From Sphaerospermopsis torques-reginae ITEP-024 (GTDB lineage Bacteria > Cyanobacteriota > Cyanobacteriia > Cyanobacteriales > Nostocaceae), in assembly GCF_019598945.1 (NCBI RefSeq), contig NZ_CP080598.1, forward strand, positions 1,922,001 to 1,986,000: DNA of 64,000 nt, written 5' to 3'. Below are positions 9,194 to 18,080 of the stretch, one piece after another. Numbering within the stretch: position 1 is the stretch's first letter; each line of letters opens with the position of its first letter. The translations under genes were made by a program, and so were the position numbers. Under the pieces are notes generated by a model. That model searched no databases. It saw only the letters and a list, made by a program, of their open reading frames with translations, and had not been told where the DNA came from.

Positions 9194-10004
<811 letters not shown>

Positions 10005-10030
10005 TCTTTACCTATCAATCATCTACAAAT

Positions 10031-10060
10031 CTTGTGGGATGGGCATCTTGCCCGTCCCAT
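10031..10060. repeat. Palindromic G/C-rich hairpin repeat
   Basis: GGGATGGGCA-TCT-TGCCCGTCCC forms a nearly perfect stem. It is the simple form of the family seen at 8929 and, with an insertion in the loop, at 12131 and 51118. Its position after the HIT gene could let it act as a weak terminator, but there is no T-run. Confidence 0.75.
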
Positions 10061-10131
10061 GATCATTTCTGTCAACGCCACTACATTATAAAAATCTATA
10101 TAAGTTATAAACAACACTAATTTTAATTCTC

Positions 10132-10160
10132 TTTACAAAACTAAATACACAGTTTATGAT
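10132..10160 (+). promoter_or_regulatory. Probable psbA promoter
   Basis: TTTACA (10132-10137) and TATGAT (10155-10160) are separated by 17 bp, a good sigma70-type match. Start of transcription near 10167 would leave a leader of about 50 nt before the psbA ATG, similar to known cyanobacterial psbA leaders. Confidence 0.6.
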
Positions 10161-10219
10161 TTGGGCATAGGTGAAAAAAACAACTCGCCGATATTATAAA
10201 CAAAGCAATCATAAAAGCA

Positions 10220-11302
10220 ATGACCACAACCATTCAACAGCGCCAAAGCGCCAACGTATGGGATCGTTTTTGTGAATTTATCACCAGCACCAACAACCGC
10301 CTTTACATCGGCTGGTTCGGTGTATTAATGATCCCCACCCTGTTAGCAGCAACCACTTGCTTCATCATCGCATTTATCGCTGCTCCTCCCGTTGACATCG
10401 ACGGTATCCGTGAACCCGTTGCAGGTTCTTTAATCTACGGAAACAACATCATCTCTGGTGCAGTTGTTCCTTCCTCTAACGCGATCGGTTTACACTTCTA
10501 CCCCATTTGGGAAGCAGCTTCCTTAGATGAGTGGTTGTATAACGGTGGTCCTTACCAGTTGGTAATTTTCCACTTCTTGATCGGTGTAGCTTGCTACTTA
10601 GGTCGTGAATGGGAACTTTCTTACCGCTTGGGTATGCGTCCTTGGATCTGTGTAGCTTTCTCTGCACCTTTGGCAGCAGCAACCGCAGTATTCTTGATCT
10701 ACCCCATCGGTCAAGGTTCATTCTCCGATGGTATGCCTTTGGGTATCTCCGGTACATTCAACTTCATGATCGTGTTCCAAGCAGAACACAACATCTTGAT
10801 GCACCCCTTTCATATGTTAGGTGTGGCTGGTGTATTCGGTGGCTCACTGTTTTCAGCAATGCACGGTTCTTTGGTAACATCTTCCTTGGTTCGTGAAACA
10901 ACCGAAACCGAATCTCAAAACTACGGTTACAAATTCGGTCAAGAAGAAGAAACCTACAACATCGTTGCAGCACACGGTTACTTCGGTCGCTTGATTTTCC
11001 AATACGCTTCATTCAACAACAGCCGTTCCTTACACTTCTTCTTGGCTGCTTGGCCAGTAGTTGGTATCTGGTTCACAGCGTTGGGTGTAAGCACAATGGC
11101 GTTCAACTTGAACGGTTTCAACTTCAACCAATCCATCATTGACTCTCAAGGTCGTGTAATCGGTACTTGGGCAGATGTAATCAACCGCGCTAACTTAGGT
11201 ATGGAAGTAATGCACGAGCGTAACGCTCACAACTTCCCCTTAGACTTAGCTGCTGGTGAAGTTGCTCCTGTTGCTTTGACTGCTCCTGCAATCAACGGTT
11301 AA
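10220..11302 (+). CDS. psbA: Photosystem II reaction centre protein D1 (Glu130 form)
   Basis: This is D1, the 360-residue core subunit that carries P680, pheophytin, QB and most ligands of the Mn4CaO5 cluster in the thylakoid membrane. Five membrane helices are present. Visible key residues are Asp170, Glu189, His190 (tyrosine Z partner) and His198 (P680 ligand). The C-terminal [13 protein letters not shown] ends at Ala344, followed by a 16-residue extension removed by CtpA. Residue 130 is Glu ([11 protein letters not shown]), the form linked to high-light or stress D1 copies; Gln130 marks the low-light form. Genomes of this group usually carry several psbA genes. Codon use is biased to abundant codons, as expected for a very highly expressed gene. 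A terminator follows. Confidence 0.98.
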   Translation: MTTTIQQRQSANVWDRFCEFITSTNNRLYIGWFGVLMIPTLLAATTCFIIAFIAAPPVDIDGIREPVAGSLIYGNNIISGAVVPSSNAIGLHFYPIWEAASLDEWLYNGGPYQLVIFHFLIGVACYLGREWELSYRLGMRPWICVAFSAPLAAATAVFLIYPIGQGSFSDGMPLGISGTFNFMIVFQAEHNILMHPFHMLGVAGVFGGSLFSAMHGSLVTSSLVRETTETESQNYGYKFGQEEETYNIVAAHGYFGRLIFQYASFNNSRSLHFFLAAWPVVGIWFTALGVSTMAFNLNGFNFNQSIIDSQGRVIGTWADVINRANLGMEVMHERNAHNFPLDLAAGEVAPVALTAPAING

Positions 11303-11336
11303 TCTGAAACTGGGTTTAATAAGCTTAGTTAAATAA

Positions 11337-11368
11337 GAAAATACCCTCCAATAATGGGGGGTATTTTT
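11337..11368 (+). terminator. Rho-independent terminator of psbA
   Basis: AAAATACCCTCC and GGGGGGTATTTTT form a strong stem around AATAAT, ending in a T-run, 35 bp after the psbA stop. Confidence 0.85.
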
Positions 11369-11431
11369 GTGCATATTTCTGGGAGCATTCCAAATGAATT
11401 GTCAATTGTTAATTGTCTATTATTGAACGGC

Positions 11432-11460
11432 TTGACAATTTCAGTGAAATCATCTATATT
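11432..11460 (+). promoter_or_regulatory. Promoter in the CRISPR leader
   Basis: TTGACA (11432-11437) and TATATT (11455-11460) with exactly 17 bp between them give a near-consensus sigma70 promoter pointing into the CRISPR array. The same -35, spacing and -10 (TTGACA-17-TATATT) occur before the rRNA operon at 38694. Confidence 0.75.
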
Positions 11461-11497
11461 GATGTAATGTGTTCACATTTATCGACACACCTCGCCC

Positions 11498-11516
11498 GAA
11501 CCTTGAAAACCGCATA
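11498..11516 (+). promoter_or_regulatory. boxA-like / rrn-spacer-like motif in the CRISPR leader
   Basis: GAACCTTGAAAACCGCATA matches GAACCTTGAAAACTGCATA in the 16S-23S spacer (40542-40560) at 18 of 19 positions. It lies about 30 nt after the expected transcription start of the array. In other bacteria, boxA antitermination sites are shared by rrn operons and CRISPR leaders. That reading is inferred here. Confidence 0.5.
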
Positions 11517-11663
11517 ACTTCGTTCAGGTGTGTGGATGGCTTGCACCATAAGGATTTCAGGCTGCAATTTTGACAATTTCTTGAGCTTTTTTTTCCATTT
11601 TCAAGAGGTGTGTAGATTAGGGTATCTGAAACCCTTGCTCTGTAAGGTTTCCAGAAGTGAACT

Positions 11664-12065
11664 CTTTACAAACTCATTTCCCCGCAAGGGGATGGAAACT
11701 AAAACAACTTTCTATGTTCACAGAACAAGGAAGCCTTTCCAAACTCATTTCCCCGCAAGGGGATGGAAACAGCGGAGGCATAAACCACGCCGCCCCACCA
11801 GCAATTGCTTTCCAAACTCATTTCCCCGCAAGGGGATGGAAACCATCTGCAAAATGCCTTCGTACAAGCTGTTAATGTCCTTTCCAAACTCACTTCCCCG
11901 CAAGGGGATGGAAACAATTACCGTTCTGATCGCGCTGGCAAGGGATTCCCCTATCTTTCCAAACTCATTTCCCCGCAAGGGGATGGAAACTAGGCTCGAT
12001 CCAGATACGGAGCCGCTTCCTCAAATCGACTTTCCAAACTCACTTCCCCGCAAGGGGATGGAAAG
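11664..12065 (+). CRISPR. CRISPR array, 6 repeats and 5 spacers, no cas genes nearby
   Basis: There are six 36-bp repeats, at 11664-11699, 11735-11770, 11808-11843, 11880-11915, 11955-11990 and 12030-12065. The consensus begins CTTTCCAAACTCATTTCCCC and ends GGGGATGGAAAC, with an internal TTTCCCC/GGGGA stem. Spacers are 35, 37, 36, 39 and 39 bp. Repeat 1 has one change (CTTTA), repeats 4 and 6 carry ACTCACTT, and repeat 6 ends in G instead of C, marking the trailer end. The GGAAAC end and the upstream promoter argue for transcription on the plus strand. No cas gene lies in the window, so processing must come from machinery elsewhere, or the array is a remnant. Open frames through it are artefacts. 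Confidence 0.97.
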
Positions 12066-12130
12066 AACATATTTTGCTATACTCTAATTGCTGATCAGGG
12101 ACTTCCAGATAAAAAAATATACAATCAGTT

Positions 12131-12230
12131 CTTGTGGGGTAGGCATACTTCGACACGCTCAGTACAAGTCTTGCCTGCCCTTAAACCCGGACGGGCTAGA
12201 AGCCCATCCCACAATATTGGATCATTTATT
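12131..12230. repeat. Hairpin repeat carrying a nested 23-bp element, plus adjoining palindrome
   Basis: It has the same core as 8929 and 10031 (CTTGTGGGG...GGCAT/CTTGCC). A 23-bp segment (12147-12169, ACTTCGACA...GTACAAGT) sits exactly between GGCAT and CTTGCC. A further stem follows (GGGCTAGAAGCCC). Confidence 0.75.
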
Positions 12231-12302
12231 TCTTGGAAGTCCTAGTAGTTACGCATTGACAATAAACTTTAAATGTGTATAGTCCTAAAACCCATATTTA
12301 TC

Positions 12303-12545
12303 GTAGGGGTTTAGCATTGCTTAATGGTGTCAACTTAACCAAAAAATGCCTTATCTGTTAGCTTCCACACCCGCCATGAAATGAATTTCATGGCTAATAG
12401 CCAAAGTTTACTAAAGTAAACTATAGATTTATGGGTATTTTTAGTCATCTTTAGATGACTTTTGCTATTAGACTGGGAATTCATTCCCAGTCGGGTTATG
12501 GGTTTTACGTTAAGTTGACACTTATGAGCATTGCTAAACCCCTAC
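12303..12545. mobile_element. MITE-like element with 37-bp inverted ends and four internal perfect hairpins
   Basis: The arms 12303-12339 and 12509-12545 are inverted copies, starting GTAGGGGTTTAGCA and ending GTGTCAACTTAAC, with five mismatches in the middle. Between them lie four perfect stem-loops, each with a 2-base loop: 12373-12394 (10 bp), 12405-12422 (8 bp), 12443-12460 (8 bp) and 12471-12492 (10 bp). CTAATAGC (12394-12401) and GCTATTAG (12464-12471) could pair across the middle. There is no coding capacity. Confidence 0.85.
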
Positions 12546-12615
12546 AATATTGTTCTTTTTACGAGCAATATCATCATTGATTAAAGCCTGGAACACACTA
12601 TTATGGTTAATACAT

Positions 12616-12648
12616 ATCATGGTTAATTTGTACAGTGCGTAAGTCCTA
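12616..12648. repeat. Right-end remnant of the MITE family seen at 19430
   Basis: The 33-bp segment ends GTACAGTGCGTAAGTCCTA and matches 19595-19627 with one difference. No matching left end is found close by. Confidence 0.7.
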
Positions 12649-12704
12649 AGTCCCTAAAATCGCTTTTTTCATCCTGTTTATCCTTTAATTCTGTACTTCG
12701 ACTT

Positions 12705-12727
12705 ACTTCGACAAGCTCAGTACAAGT
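12705..12727. repeat. Solo copy of the ACTTCGAC...TACAAGT 23-bp repeat
   Basis: It has the same size and sequence class as the nested segments at 12147-12169 and 51136-51159, with ACTT and AAGT inverted at the ends. Confidence 0.65.
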
Positions 12728-12822
12728 CGCTCAGTAACCAGACATCCTGATTCAGACAGTTTCTCCAAAACTCACCAAAAATGTCATCATAGTAAAGTTG
12801 AGAAAATACTGGAGATAAAACT

Positions 12823-13419
12823 ACGGTTTACGCACGTCCTTTAGCCCGGTTAATTGAACAACTGCAACGCCTTCCTGGTGTGGGTCCAAAATCTGCCCAG
12901 CGTCTAGCGTTGCATATTTTGAAGCGTCCAGAATCTGAAGTGGAAGCTTTAGCACAGGCATTGATTGATGCTAAAAAACAGGTAGGTTTGTGTCAGGTTT
13001 GTTTTCACCTTTCTGCTGAACCTGTATGTGATATCTGTCGCAACCCGAACCGGGATAATCAAACTATTTGTGTGGTTGCAGATTCCCGTGATGTGATAGC
13101 TTTGGAAAAAACCCGCGAGTATAAAGGGAAGTATCATGTTTTGGGTGGGGTAATTTCACCGATGGATGGTATTGGACCAGAACAGTTGACGGTTCAAGCT
13201 TTGGTAAGGAGAGTCAGTCAACAAAAACCCCAGGAAGTAATTATGGCTATTAGTCCTAGTGTGGAAGGGGAAACTACTACATTATATATAGGACAGCTAC
13301 TCAAACCATTTACCAAAGTAACGCGCATTGCTTTTGGTTTACCTGTGGGTGGTGATTTAGAGTATGCTGATGAAATTACACTGGCTAGGGCTTTGGAAGG
13401 AAGAAGGGAATTAGATTAG
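12823..13419 (+). CDS. recR: Recombination protein RecR, non-canonical start
   Basis: RecR, with RecO and sometimes RecF, loads RecA at single-strand gaps. Visible parts are the helix-hairpin-helix [20 protein letters not shown], a zinc finger with Cys pairs (CQVC and CDIC), the Toprim stretch [20 protein letters not shown], and the C-terminal [19 protein letters not shown]. Homology begins at VYARPLARL, but no ATG, GTG or TTG exists in frame between an upstream TGA (12799-12801) and the GTG at 12880. That GTG would delete half of the HhH motif. A GGAG sits 8 nt before an ACG at 12823, so ACG is the most likely start, or the ATG has mutated. The end and length (198 residues) are normal. Confidence 0.88.
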   Translation, partial: TVYARPLARLIEQLQRLPGVGPKSAQRLALHILKRPESEVEALAQALIDAKKQVGLCQVCFHLSAEPVCDICRNPNRDNQTICVVADSRDVIALEKTREYKGKYHVLGGVISPMDGIGPEQLTVQALVRRVSQQKPQEVIMAISPSVEGETTTLYIGQLLKPFTKVTRIAFGLPVGGDLEYADEITLARALEGRRELD

Positions 13420-13495
13420 ATGTTGGTTTCTATCCACTAGAATCCAAAAAGCATCAATGGTAGAATGTAAATTGCTCTATCCTAGTCATAGCTGA

Positions 13496-14068
13496 TTACT
13501 GATTACTGATAGCTGAATGCTTATGTTGCTGTTGTAATTGGTGCATTTTATTAAATAAATGCCAACAATATTCTTCAGGTAGTCCACAGGTGATTGCACC
13601 CCTTAGTACAACGTTAAAATACCAATCATTAGGTGCAACTTCTTCATTTAATTTGTTCACTACTACATAAGTACGAACATTATTGTATATTTGATCTTTG
13701 TGGTGAATGTCTACTATTTCATGACGATAGAATTGTTGGGAAACACCTTCACGTTGATCGAGATGTTCGCTTAGTCTCCAAGGTAGCTGATAAAGTACAC
13801 CTGTGACTAAGGATGTAGAATCATTTACCACATCTAAAACCCCACATTTACGAAGAGGGGAATAACCATAAAATCTGAGTTTATATTCTTTTAATATAGC
13901 AGGTCCGATGACATAAGGGTATGTATTTTCACCCAGCGATCGCTTTAAATCCACTGGACACATACAAGAACCATAGGCAAAATAATAAAATGTCGGTTCT
14001 GTCTCTACCTTTGCAGGATTTTGAGGTTGTACCCAACTGTGGTTTATGTGTCCACTATGATTACTCAT
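13496..14068 (-). CDS. Gamma-glutamylcyclotransferase-like (GGCT/AIG2) protein
   Basis: The fold is shown by the N-terminal YYFAYGSCMCPVDLKRSLG, where YGS binds the gamma-glutamyl group, and by LDQREGVSQQFYRHEIVDI, which supplies the catalytic Glu. Family members release 5-oxoproline from gamma-glutamyl dipeptides, or act on related amines. The specific substrate is not evident. The first 27 residues are polar and probably disordered. The ending, HQLQQQHKHSAISNQ, reads through a TGATTACTGA-type short repeat, so the last residues may be repeat-derived. Confidence 0.88.
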   Translation of the reverse strand: MSNHSGHINHSWVQPQNPAKVETEPTFYYFAYGSCMCPVDLKRSLGENTYPYVIGPAILKEYKLRFYGYSPLRKCGVLDVVNDSTSLVTGVLYQLPWRLSEHLDQREGVSQQFYRHEIVDIHHKDQIYNNVRTYVVVNKLNEEVAPNDWYFNVVLRGAITCGLPEEYCWHLFNKMHQLQQQHKHSAISNQ

Positions 14069-14138
14069 ATTGCTTCTTTATATGATAATATAAAAATGGT
14101 ATTACGTTAATGATCATAAATTATCATATTCAATATAT

Positions 14139-14522
14139 TTACAGTTCATAAATCTCTAATGGTAAATTATCCGGGTCTTTAAAAAAGGTAAATTTCTTGC
14201 CTGTAATTTCATCAACTCTGATATTTTCCACATCTATATTATGAGATTTTAAATAATTCACACTTTCCTGAATATCCTCAACTGCAAAAGCAAGATGTCT
14301 TAAACCACAAGCTTCTGGGTTACTCACTCTTTGGGGAGGGTTGGGAAAGGAGAATAATTCAATTTGGGTATTTCCTACTTTTAAATCTAATTTATAGGAA
14401 TTTCTCTCTTGGCGGAAGGTTTCATGAATAATCGGAAAACCAAGAATGTCAACATAAAAATATTTTGATTTTTGGTAATCTGAACAGATGATAGCGATAT
14501 GATGAACACCGGAAATTTTCAT
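14139..14522 (-). CDS. VOC superfamily protein (glyoxalase/dioxygenase fold)
   Basis: This single-domain protein of 127 residues has two beta-alpha-beta-beta-beta modules: ISGVHHIAIICSDYQKSKYF, then GLRHLAFAVEDIQESVNYLK and the ending FFKDPDNLPLEIYEL. Metal ligands typical of glyoxalase I/fosfomycin-resistance-like enzymes are His7 (or His8), Glu55-like, His near 95 and Glu125. It resembles the small GloA-like/YaeR group. The substrate is unknown. Confidence 0.9.
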   Translation of the reverse strand: MKISGVHHIAIICSDYQKSKYFYVDILGFPIIHETFRQERNSYKLDLKVGNTQIELFSFPNPPQRVSNPEACGLRHLAFAVEDIQESVNYLKSHNIDVENIRVDEITGKKFTFFKDPDNLPLEIYEL

Positions 14523-14530
14523 ATTATGTT

Positions 14531-14577
14531 AGGTGACAGGTGACAGGTGACAGGTGACAGGTGACAGGTGACAGGTA
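14531..14577. repeat. AGGTGAC heptamer array (about 6.5 copies)
   Basis: Uninterrupted AGGTGAC repeats lie between two minus-strand genes. The same heptamer recurs at 34229 and, in complement, at 58988. Confidence 0.95.
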
Positions 14578-14614
14578 GAAAGTTCTTCTCCCCATCACCC
14601 CACACCCTAACTAT

Positions 14615-15895
14615 TTATTCGCTTAAAATAGTCTTTGAGACAATCCTGGTTTTCTTGCGGTCTGCTTCCGAAAGTTCTTTACCGGCTTGCAGACGAGTAG
14701 CAGAAGTTTGCAGTACAGTTGCAGCATTAGTATCGCCAATTTGTAAAGCTGTTTTCGCTGCTGTTTGCAACATAGTTACAGCACCAGTGCGATCGCCTTG
14801 TTCTAATTTTGCCTCTGCAATCTGAGTTTGGCGATATTTAGCTAATACCAAAATTGACTGTAACACCTGGGTATTTAATGCTGGTTGGTAAGTCTGAGTA
14901 ATATTAGCATATATCGGCATCAGGGGAGAAAGTAAACTCTCTTTTTTCTGTGCTGGATCATCGTAGCGAATCTGAATATGTCCAATGACTTGTTCACCTT
15001 CTGGCAATTGTCCCAAATAAAGATTCGCCAAAACTACCCTTTCTACATCTTTCATTAAATCACCCAAACGAATCACAAAGCTACCATTAGCTTCGGTTTC
15101 CACTGGTAACTCAATGGTTTCTGGGGACACTTGGGCGATTGGTTTGAGTTCTGCTAACCGCACACCAGGAACGAGAGACAGCAATAAATGGGCATTGGTT
15201 AAGCCCACAGATTGAATGCGTTTAAACAAGCGGTTAAACTGTTCCACAGCTTGGTTAGGAGTCTCAATATAAGTGAGAGTACCACCACCAGCATCGGCGA
15301 TTTTTTCTAGTAAGTCCTGATTCCAGTTATCACCAAAACCAAAAGTGTTAATGGTGATATTTAATCTGGTGGCTTTTTGTGCTAGTTGCAAACAACGCTT
15401 GTTGTCATGGGGTCCTATTTGCCATTTCCAGATTTTTAACCCGTTATCACCATGACCATCTGTGAGTAGAAAAGCTTGGGAAACAGCACCTTTTGTTCCT
15501 TTGAGCAATTCTGTAATTCCCAAAGATAAACCTTCACCAATAATAGTACCGCCTCCAGCTTTCAGACTTTTGTGTAACTGGGTTTTGATGGTTTTGGGGT
15601 CTTGAACGATTTGGTTAGGGATAATGACCTCAGCAGTACCCGCAAAAGCCACAATTGAGATCCGGTCTCCGGGTTTGAGTTGATCTAATAATTGTTCCAC
15701 TGCCTGAATCACTGTGTTCATAGCTTCGCCGTGCATAGAACCGCTTTTATCGAGAATCAGGCATAAATTCAAGGGTATACTAGAATCAAGCTCATCGGCA
15801 ATAGCCGAAATGGAAATTTCTAGTTGACGCTGGTTAGTAGTTTGGGTTGCGTCAACGTTAGTATCATTTAGTGCCGATAATAATTTAACTTTCAT
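14615..15895 (-). CDS. VWA domain protein, second of a tandem pair
   Basis: This 426-residue cytoplasmic-looking protein has a von Willebrand factor A domain at about 40-230. Its MIDAS motif DKSGSM (LCLILDKSGSMHGEAM) is complete, with the later metal ligands in AGGGTIIGEGL and LLTDGHGDN. The C-terminal region (about 330-426) holds helical segments rich in Ala and Gln (AEAKLEQGDRTGAVTMLQTA). It is about two-thirds identical by eye to the upstream gene, whose stop overlaps its start (ATGA at 15892-15895). Such VWA proteins often act as scaffolds with MoxR ATPases or Ser/Thr kinases, but neither is adjacent. Function is unknown. Confidence 0.9.
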   Translation of the reverse strand: MKVKLLSALNDTNVDATQTTNQRQLEISISAIADELDSSIPLNLCLILDKSGSMHGEAMNTVIQAVEQLLDQLKPGDRISIVAFAGTAEVIIPNQIVQDPKTIKTQLHKSLKAGGGTIIGEGLSLGITELLKGTKGAVSQAFLLTDGHGDNGLKIWKWQIGPHDNKRCLQLAQKATRLNITINTFGFGDNWNQDLLEKIADAGGGTLTYIETPNQAVEQFNRLFKRIQSVGLTNAHLLLSLVPGVRLAELKPIAQVSPETIELPVETEANGSFVIRLGDLMKDVERVVLANLYLGQLPEGEQVIGHIQIRYDDPAQKKESLLSPLMPIYANITQTYQPALNTQVLQSILVLAKYRQTQIAEAKLEQGDRTGAVTMLQTAAKTALQIGDTNAATVLQTSATRLQAGKELSEADRKKTRIVSKTILSE

Positions 15896-17148
15896 GTAGG
15901 AGGAGCATCCTGCAACACAGTTTTTGAGACAATTCTGGTTTTCTTGCGATCGCTCTCTGATAAATCTTCACCTGCTTGTAAACGAGTAGCTGAAGTTTGC
16001 AGCACCGTCGCTGCACTAGCGTCACCCATTTGTAAAGCTGTTTTGGCGGCGGTTTGGAGCATGGTGGCCGCCCCAGCGCGATCGCCCTGCTGTAATTTTG
16101 CTTCCGCTAACTGGGTTTGGCGATACTTGGCTAAAGCTAAGATTGACTGCTGCACCTGGGGATTGGTACTCGGTTGGTAAATGGGATCTACATTCACATA
16201 AACTGGCATATTGAGGGAAAATAAACCAGCTTGATCCAGTGCGGGATCATCGTAGCGTACTTGCACATTAGCGATCGCCTGTCTACCTTCTGGCAACTGT
16301 CCCAAATAAATATTAGCCAAAATCACCCGTTCCACATCTTTCATTAAATCCCCTAATCTCACTGTAAACCGTCCATCTGGTTCTGTTTGTACAGGTAATT
16401 CAATTGTCTCTGGGGCAACTTGGGCTATGGGTTTTAATTCTGCTAATCTCACATTTGGCATCAGGGAAAATAACAGGTAAGCATTTGTTAAACCTACTGT
16501 TTGCATCCGAGTAAACAAACTATTAAACTTATCCACCGCTTGTTCAGGGCGTTCAATATGTGATAAACTTCCTAACGCTGCATCCGCAATTTTCTCTAAA
16601 ATATCCTGATTCCAATTGTCTCCAAACCCTAACGTATTTAAGGTTAAATTATAGTCAGACGCTAATTGAGCAAATTTCAAACAGCGATTATTATCACCAT
16701 GTTCATTTTCCCCATCTGTCAGTAAAAACGCTTGGGAAATAGTATCTTTTTTACCCTTGGCTAACTCTTCTATTCCCAAACGTAACCCTTCATCAATAGC
16801 AGTACCCCCATCAGCGGAAAGACGATTAATTTGCTGTTTGATGTAATCTCGCTCCTCAATCACCTGATTAGGCACTAAAACCTTGGCACGATGGTCAAAA
16901 ACCACGATACTCAGTCTATCCTGGGAACTAAGACGGTCAACCAACAAACAAGCCGCCTTTTTCACATTATCCAGCGATCGCCCCCGCATCGAACCACTAT
17001 GATCTAAAATTAAACATAGATTTAATGGCACACTGCGATCTAAAGTTTCCCCAATCGCCGAAATCGAAACCGCTAACTGACGTTGACTACTGGTTTGATT
17101 CGCGTCTACACAAGCATCATTGAGATGAGGTTGCAAGTTAACCTTCAT
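15892..17148 (-). CDS. VWA domain protein, first of a tandem pair
   Basis: This 418-residue paralogue of the following gene has the same layout. The VWA domain has MIDAS motif DHSGSM (LCLILDHSGSMRGRSL), then ADGGTAIDEGL and LLTDGENEHGD. A beta-rich middle region follows (VRLGDLMKDVERVILANIYL), then a helical C-terminus (AEAKLQQGDRAGAATMLQTA). Absence of a signal peptide places it in the cytoplasm. The pair is co-translated through a 4-bp overlap and probably arose by duplication. The upstream 900 bp contain only repeats and a decayed gene. Confidence 0.9.
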   Translation of the reverse strand: MKVNLQPHLNDACVDANQTSSQRQLAVSISAIGETLDRSVPLNLCLILDHSGSMRGRSLDNVKKAACLLVDRLSSQDRLSIVVFDHRAKVLVPNQVIEERDYIKQQINRLSADGGTAIDEGLRLGIEELAKGKKDTISQAFLLTDGENEHGDNNRCLKFAQLASDYNLTLNTLGFGDNWNQDILEKIADAALGSLSHIERPEQAVDKFNSLFTRMQTVGLTNAYLLFSLMPNVRLAELKPIAQVAPETIELPVQTEPDGRFTVRLGDLMKDVERVILANIYLGQLPEGRQAIANVQVRYDDPALDQAGLFSLNMPVYVNVDPIYQPSTNPQVQQSILALAKYRQTQLAEAKLQQGDRAGAATMLQTAAKTALQMGDASAATVLQTSATRLQAGEDLSESDRKKTRIVSKTVLQDAPPT

Positions 17149-18080
17149 AAGTCATTTTCCTAACGAAATTATCTATATTTATTTATAAATAACTTCAATC
17201 CCTAGTTAACAGAGTACGGAAAACACTTTTATAGCAGGAGTCAGAAGTCAGGATTCAGGATTCAGGAGTCAGGATTCAGGAGTAAAACCCTATTTTACCT
17301 CGTTCCCAGTCTCCAGTCTGGGAATGTCATCCTAGAGGTTCTACCTCTAACCTTACTCTTTACAAATCTTATTGTAATTTTCCCCCAAAAATCCCAAAAA
17401 AGTTTTCACACCCTTTTTAACTCCCAAAATTATTGAGAATACTTGCGAATGACTCAACGTATTTTCAAGGGTCTTGACTTCTGACAGGGTTGTGTTATGA
17501 TAGGTTTTAGAATAATCCAAGGGATTGCTATTATCTGAATCAAGATATCCAAGATTTGAGGATTTTCAGGATAAGAACGCAGATAAACGCGGATAAACGC
17601 AGATTATCTGAATCACGATTTAGAGGAGTTAAGGATTTACAGTATATTATTTAATGATGGTTGGTTATTCTTGAAGGCTTTTTTGTCTGAATCAGGATAA
17701 CCAGGATTATAGGATTTACAGGATGTTATTTGATGATGGTTGGTTATTTACAAGATATGAAGGAATGAACCACGAAGGCACGAAGGACACGAAGGTAAGA
17801 GGTTTCAGAGAGATTTTCTATTTGCATCCTTTACATCCATAAATGTTAGTTGTCCAGATTCTCACCATCTGCGTCTATCTGCGTCTATCTGCGTTCTAAG
17901 CCTGAAAATCCTGATTCTGTCATCTCTTGATATCTCTACTACGTCTGTGATATCTTAAAATCACAATCATCTCTTCATTCTGTAACACCAAACAAAAAAT
18001 ACTATCCTGTACATCCTTAAATCCTGGATATCCTGATTCTGACAAAAAAATTTGATTGCCTTAGGTTAATGAGTCCTGGA
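17149..18080. other. Repeat-rich intergenic region
   Basis: More than 900 bp hold only dispersed short repeats. These include CAGGATT/CAGGAGT arrays (17237-17285), AAACGCGGATAAACGCAGA (17583-17602), CAGGATTTACAGGATG-like copies around 17633 and 17712, GAAGGCACGAAGGACACGAA (17772-17791), and TCTGCGTCTATCTGCGT copies (17868-17893). No gene or RNA is visible. Promoter elements of the VWA pair must lie at its left end. Confidence 0.6.

Larger units (their letters stand above)
12066..12822. other. Repeat-rich intergenic region between CRISPR and recR
   Basis: These 757 bp contain an expanded hairpin repeat (12131-12180), a 243-bp multi-hairpin element (12303-12545), the end of a second MITE family (12616-12648) and a small ACTTCGAC...CAAGT repeat (12705-12727). 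No gene is seen. Confidence 0.7.

Noticed and set aside
10476-11012. Antisense and off-frame open frames inside psbA
   Set aside because: They exist only because psbA codon use is strongly biased; no independent gene evidence.
11530-12087. Long open frames on both strands across the CRISPR array (plus strand 185 codons, minus strand up to 77 codons)
   Set aside because: They translate the 36-bp repeats and leader. Their protein repeats simply mirror the DNA repeat, so no gene is called.
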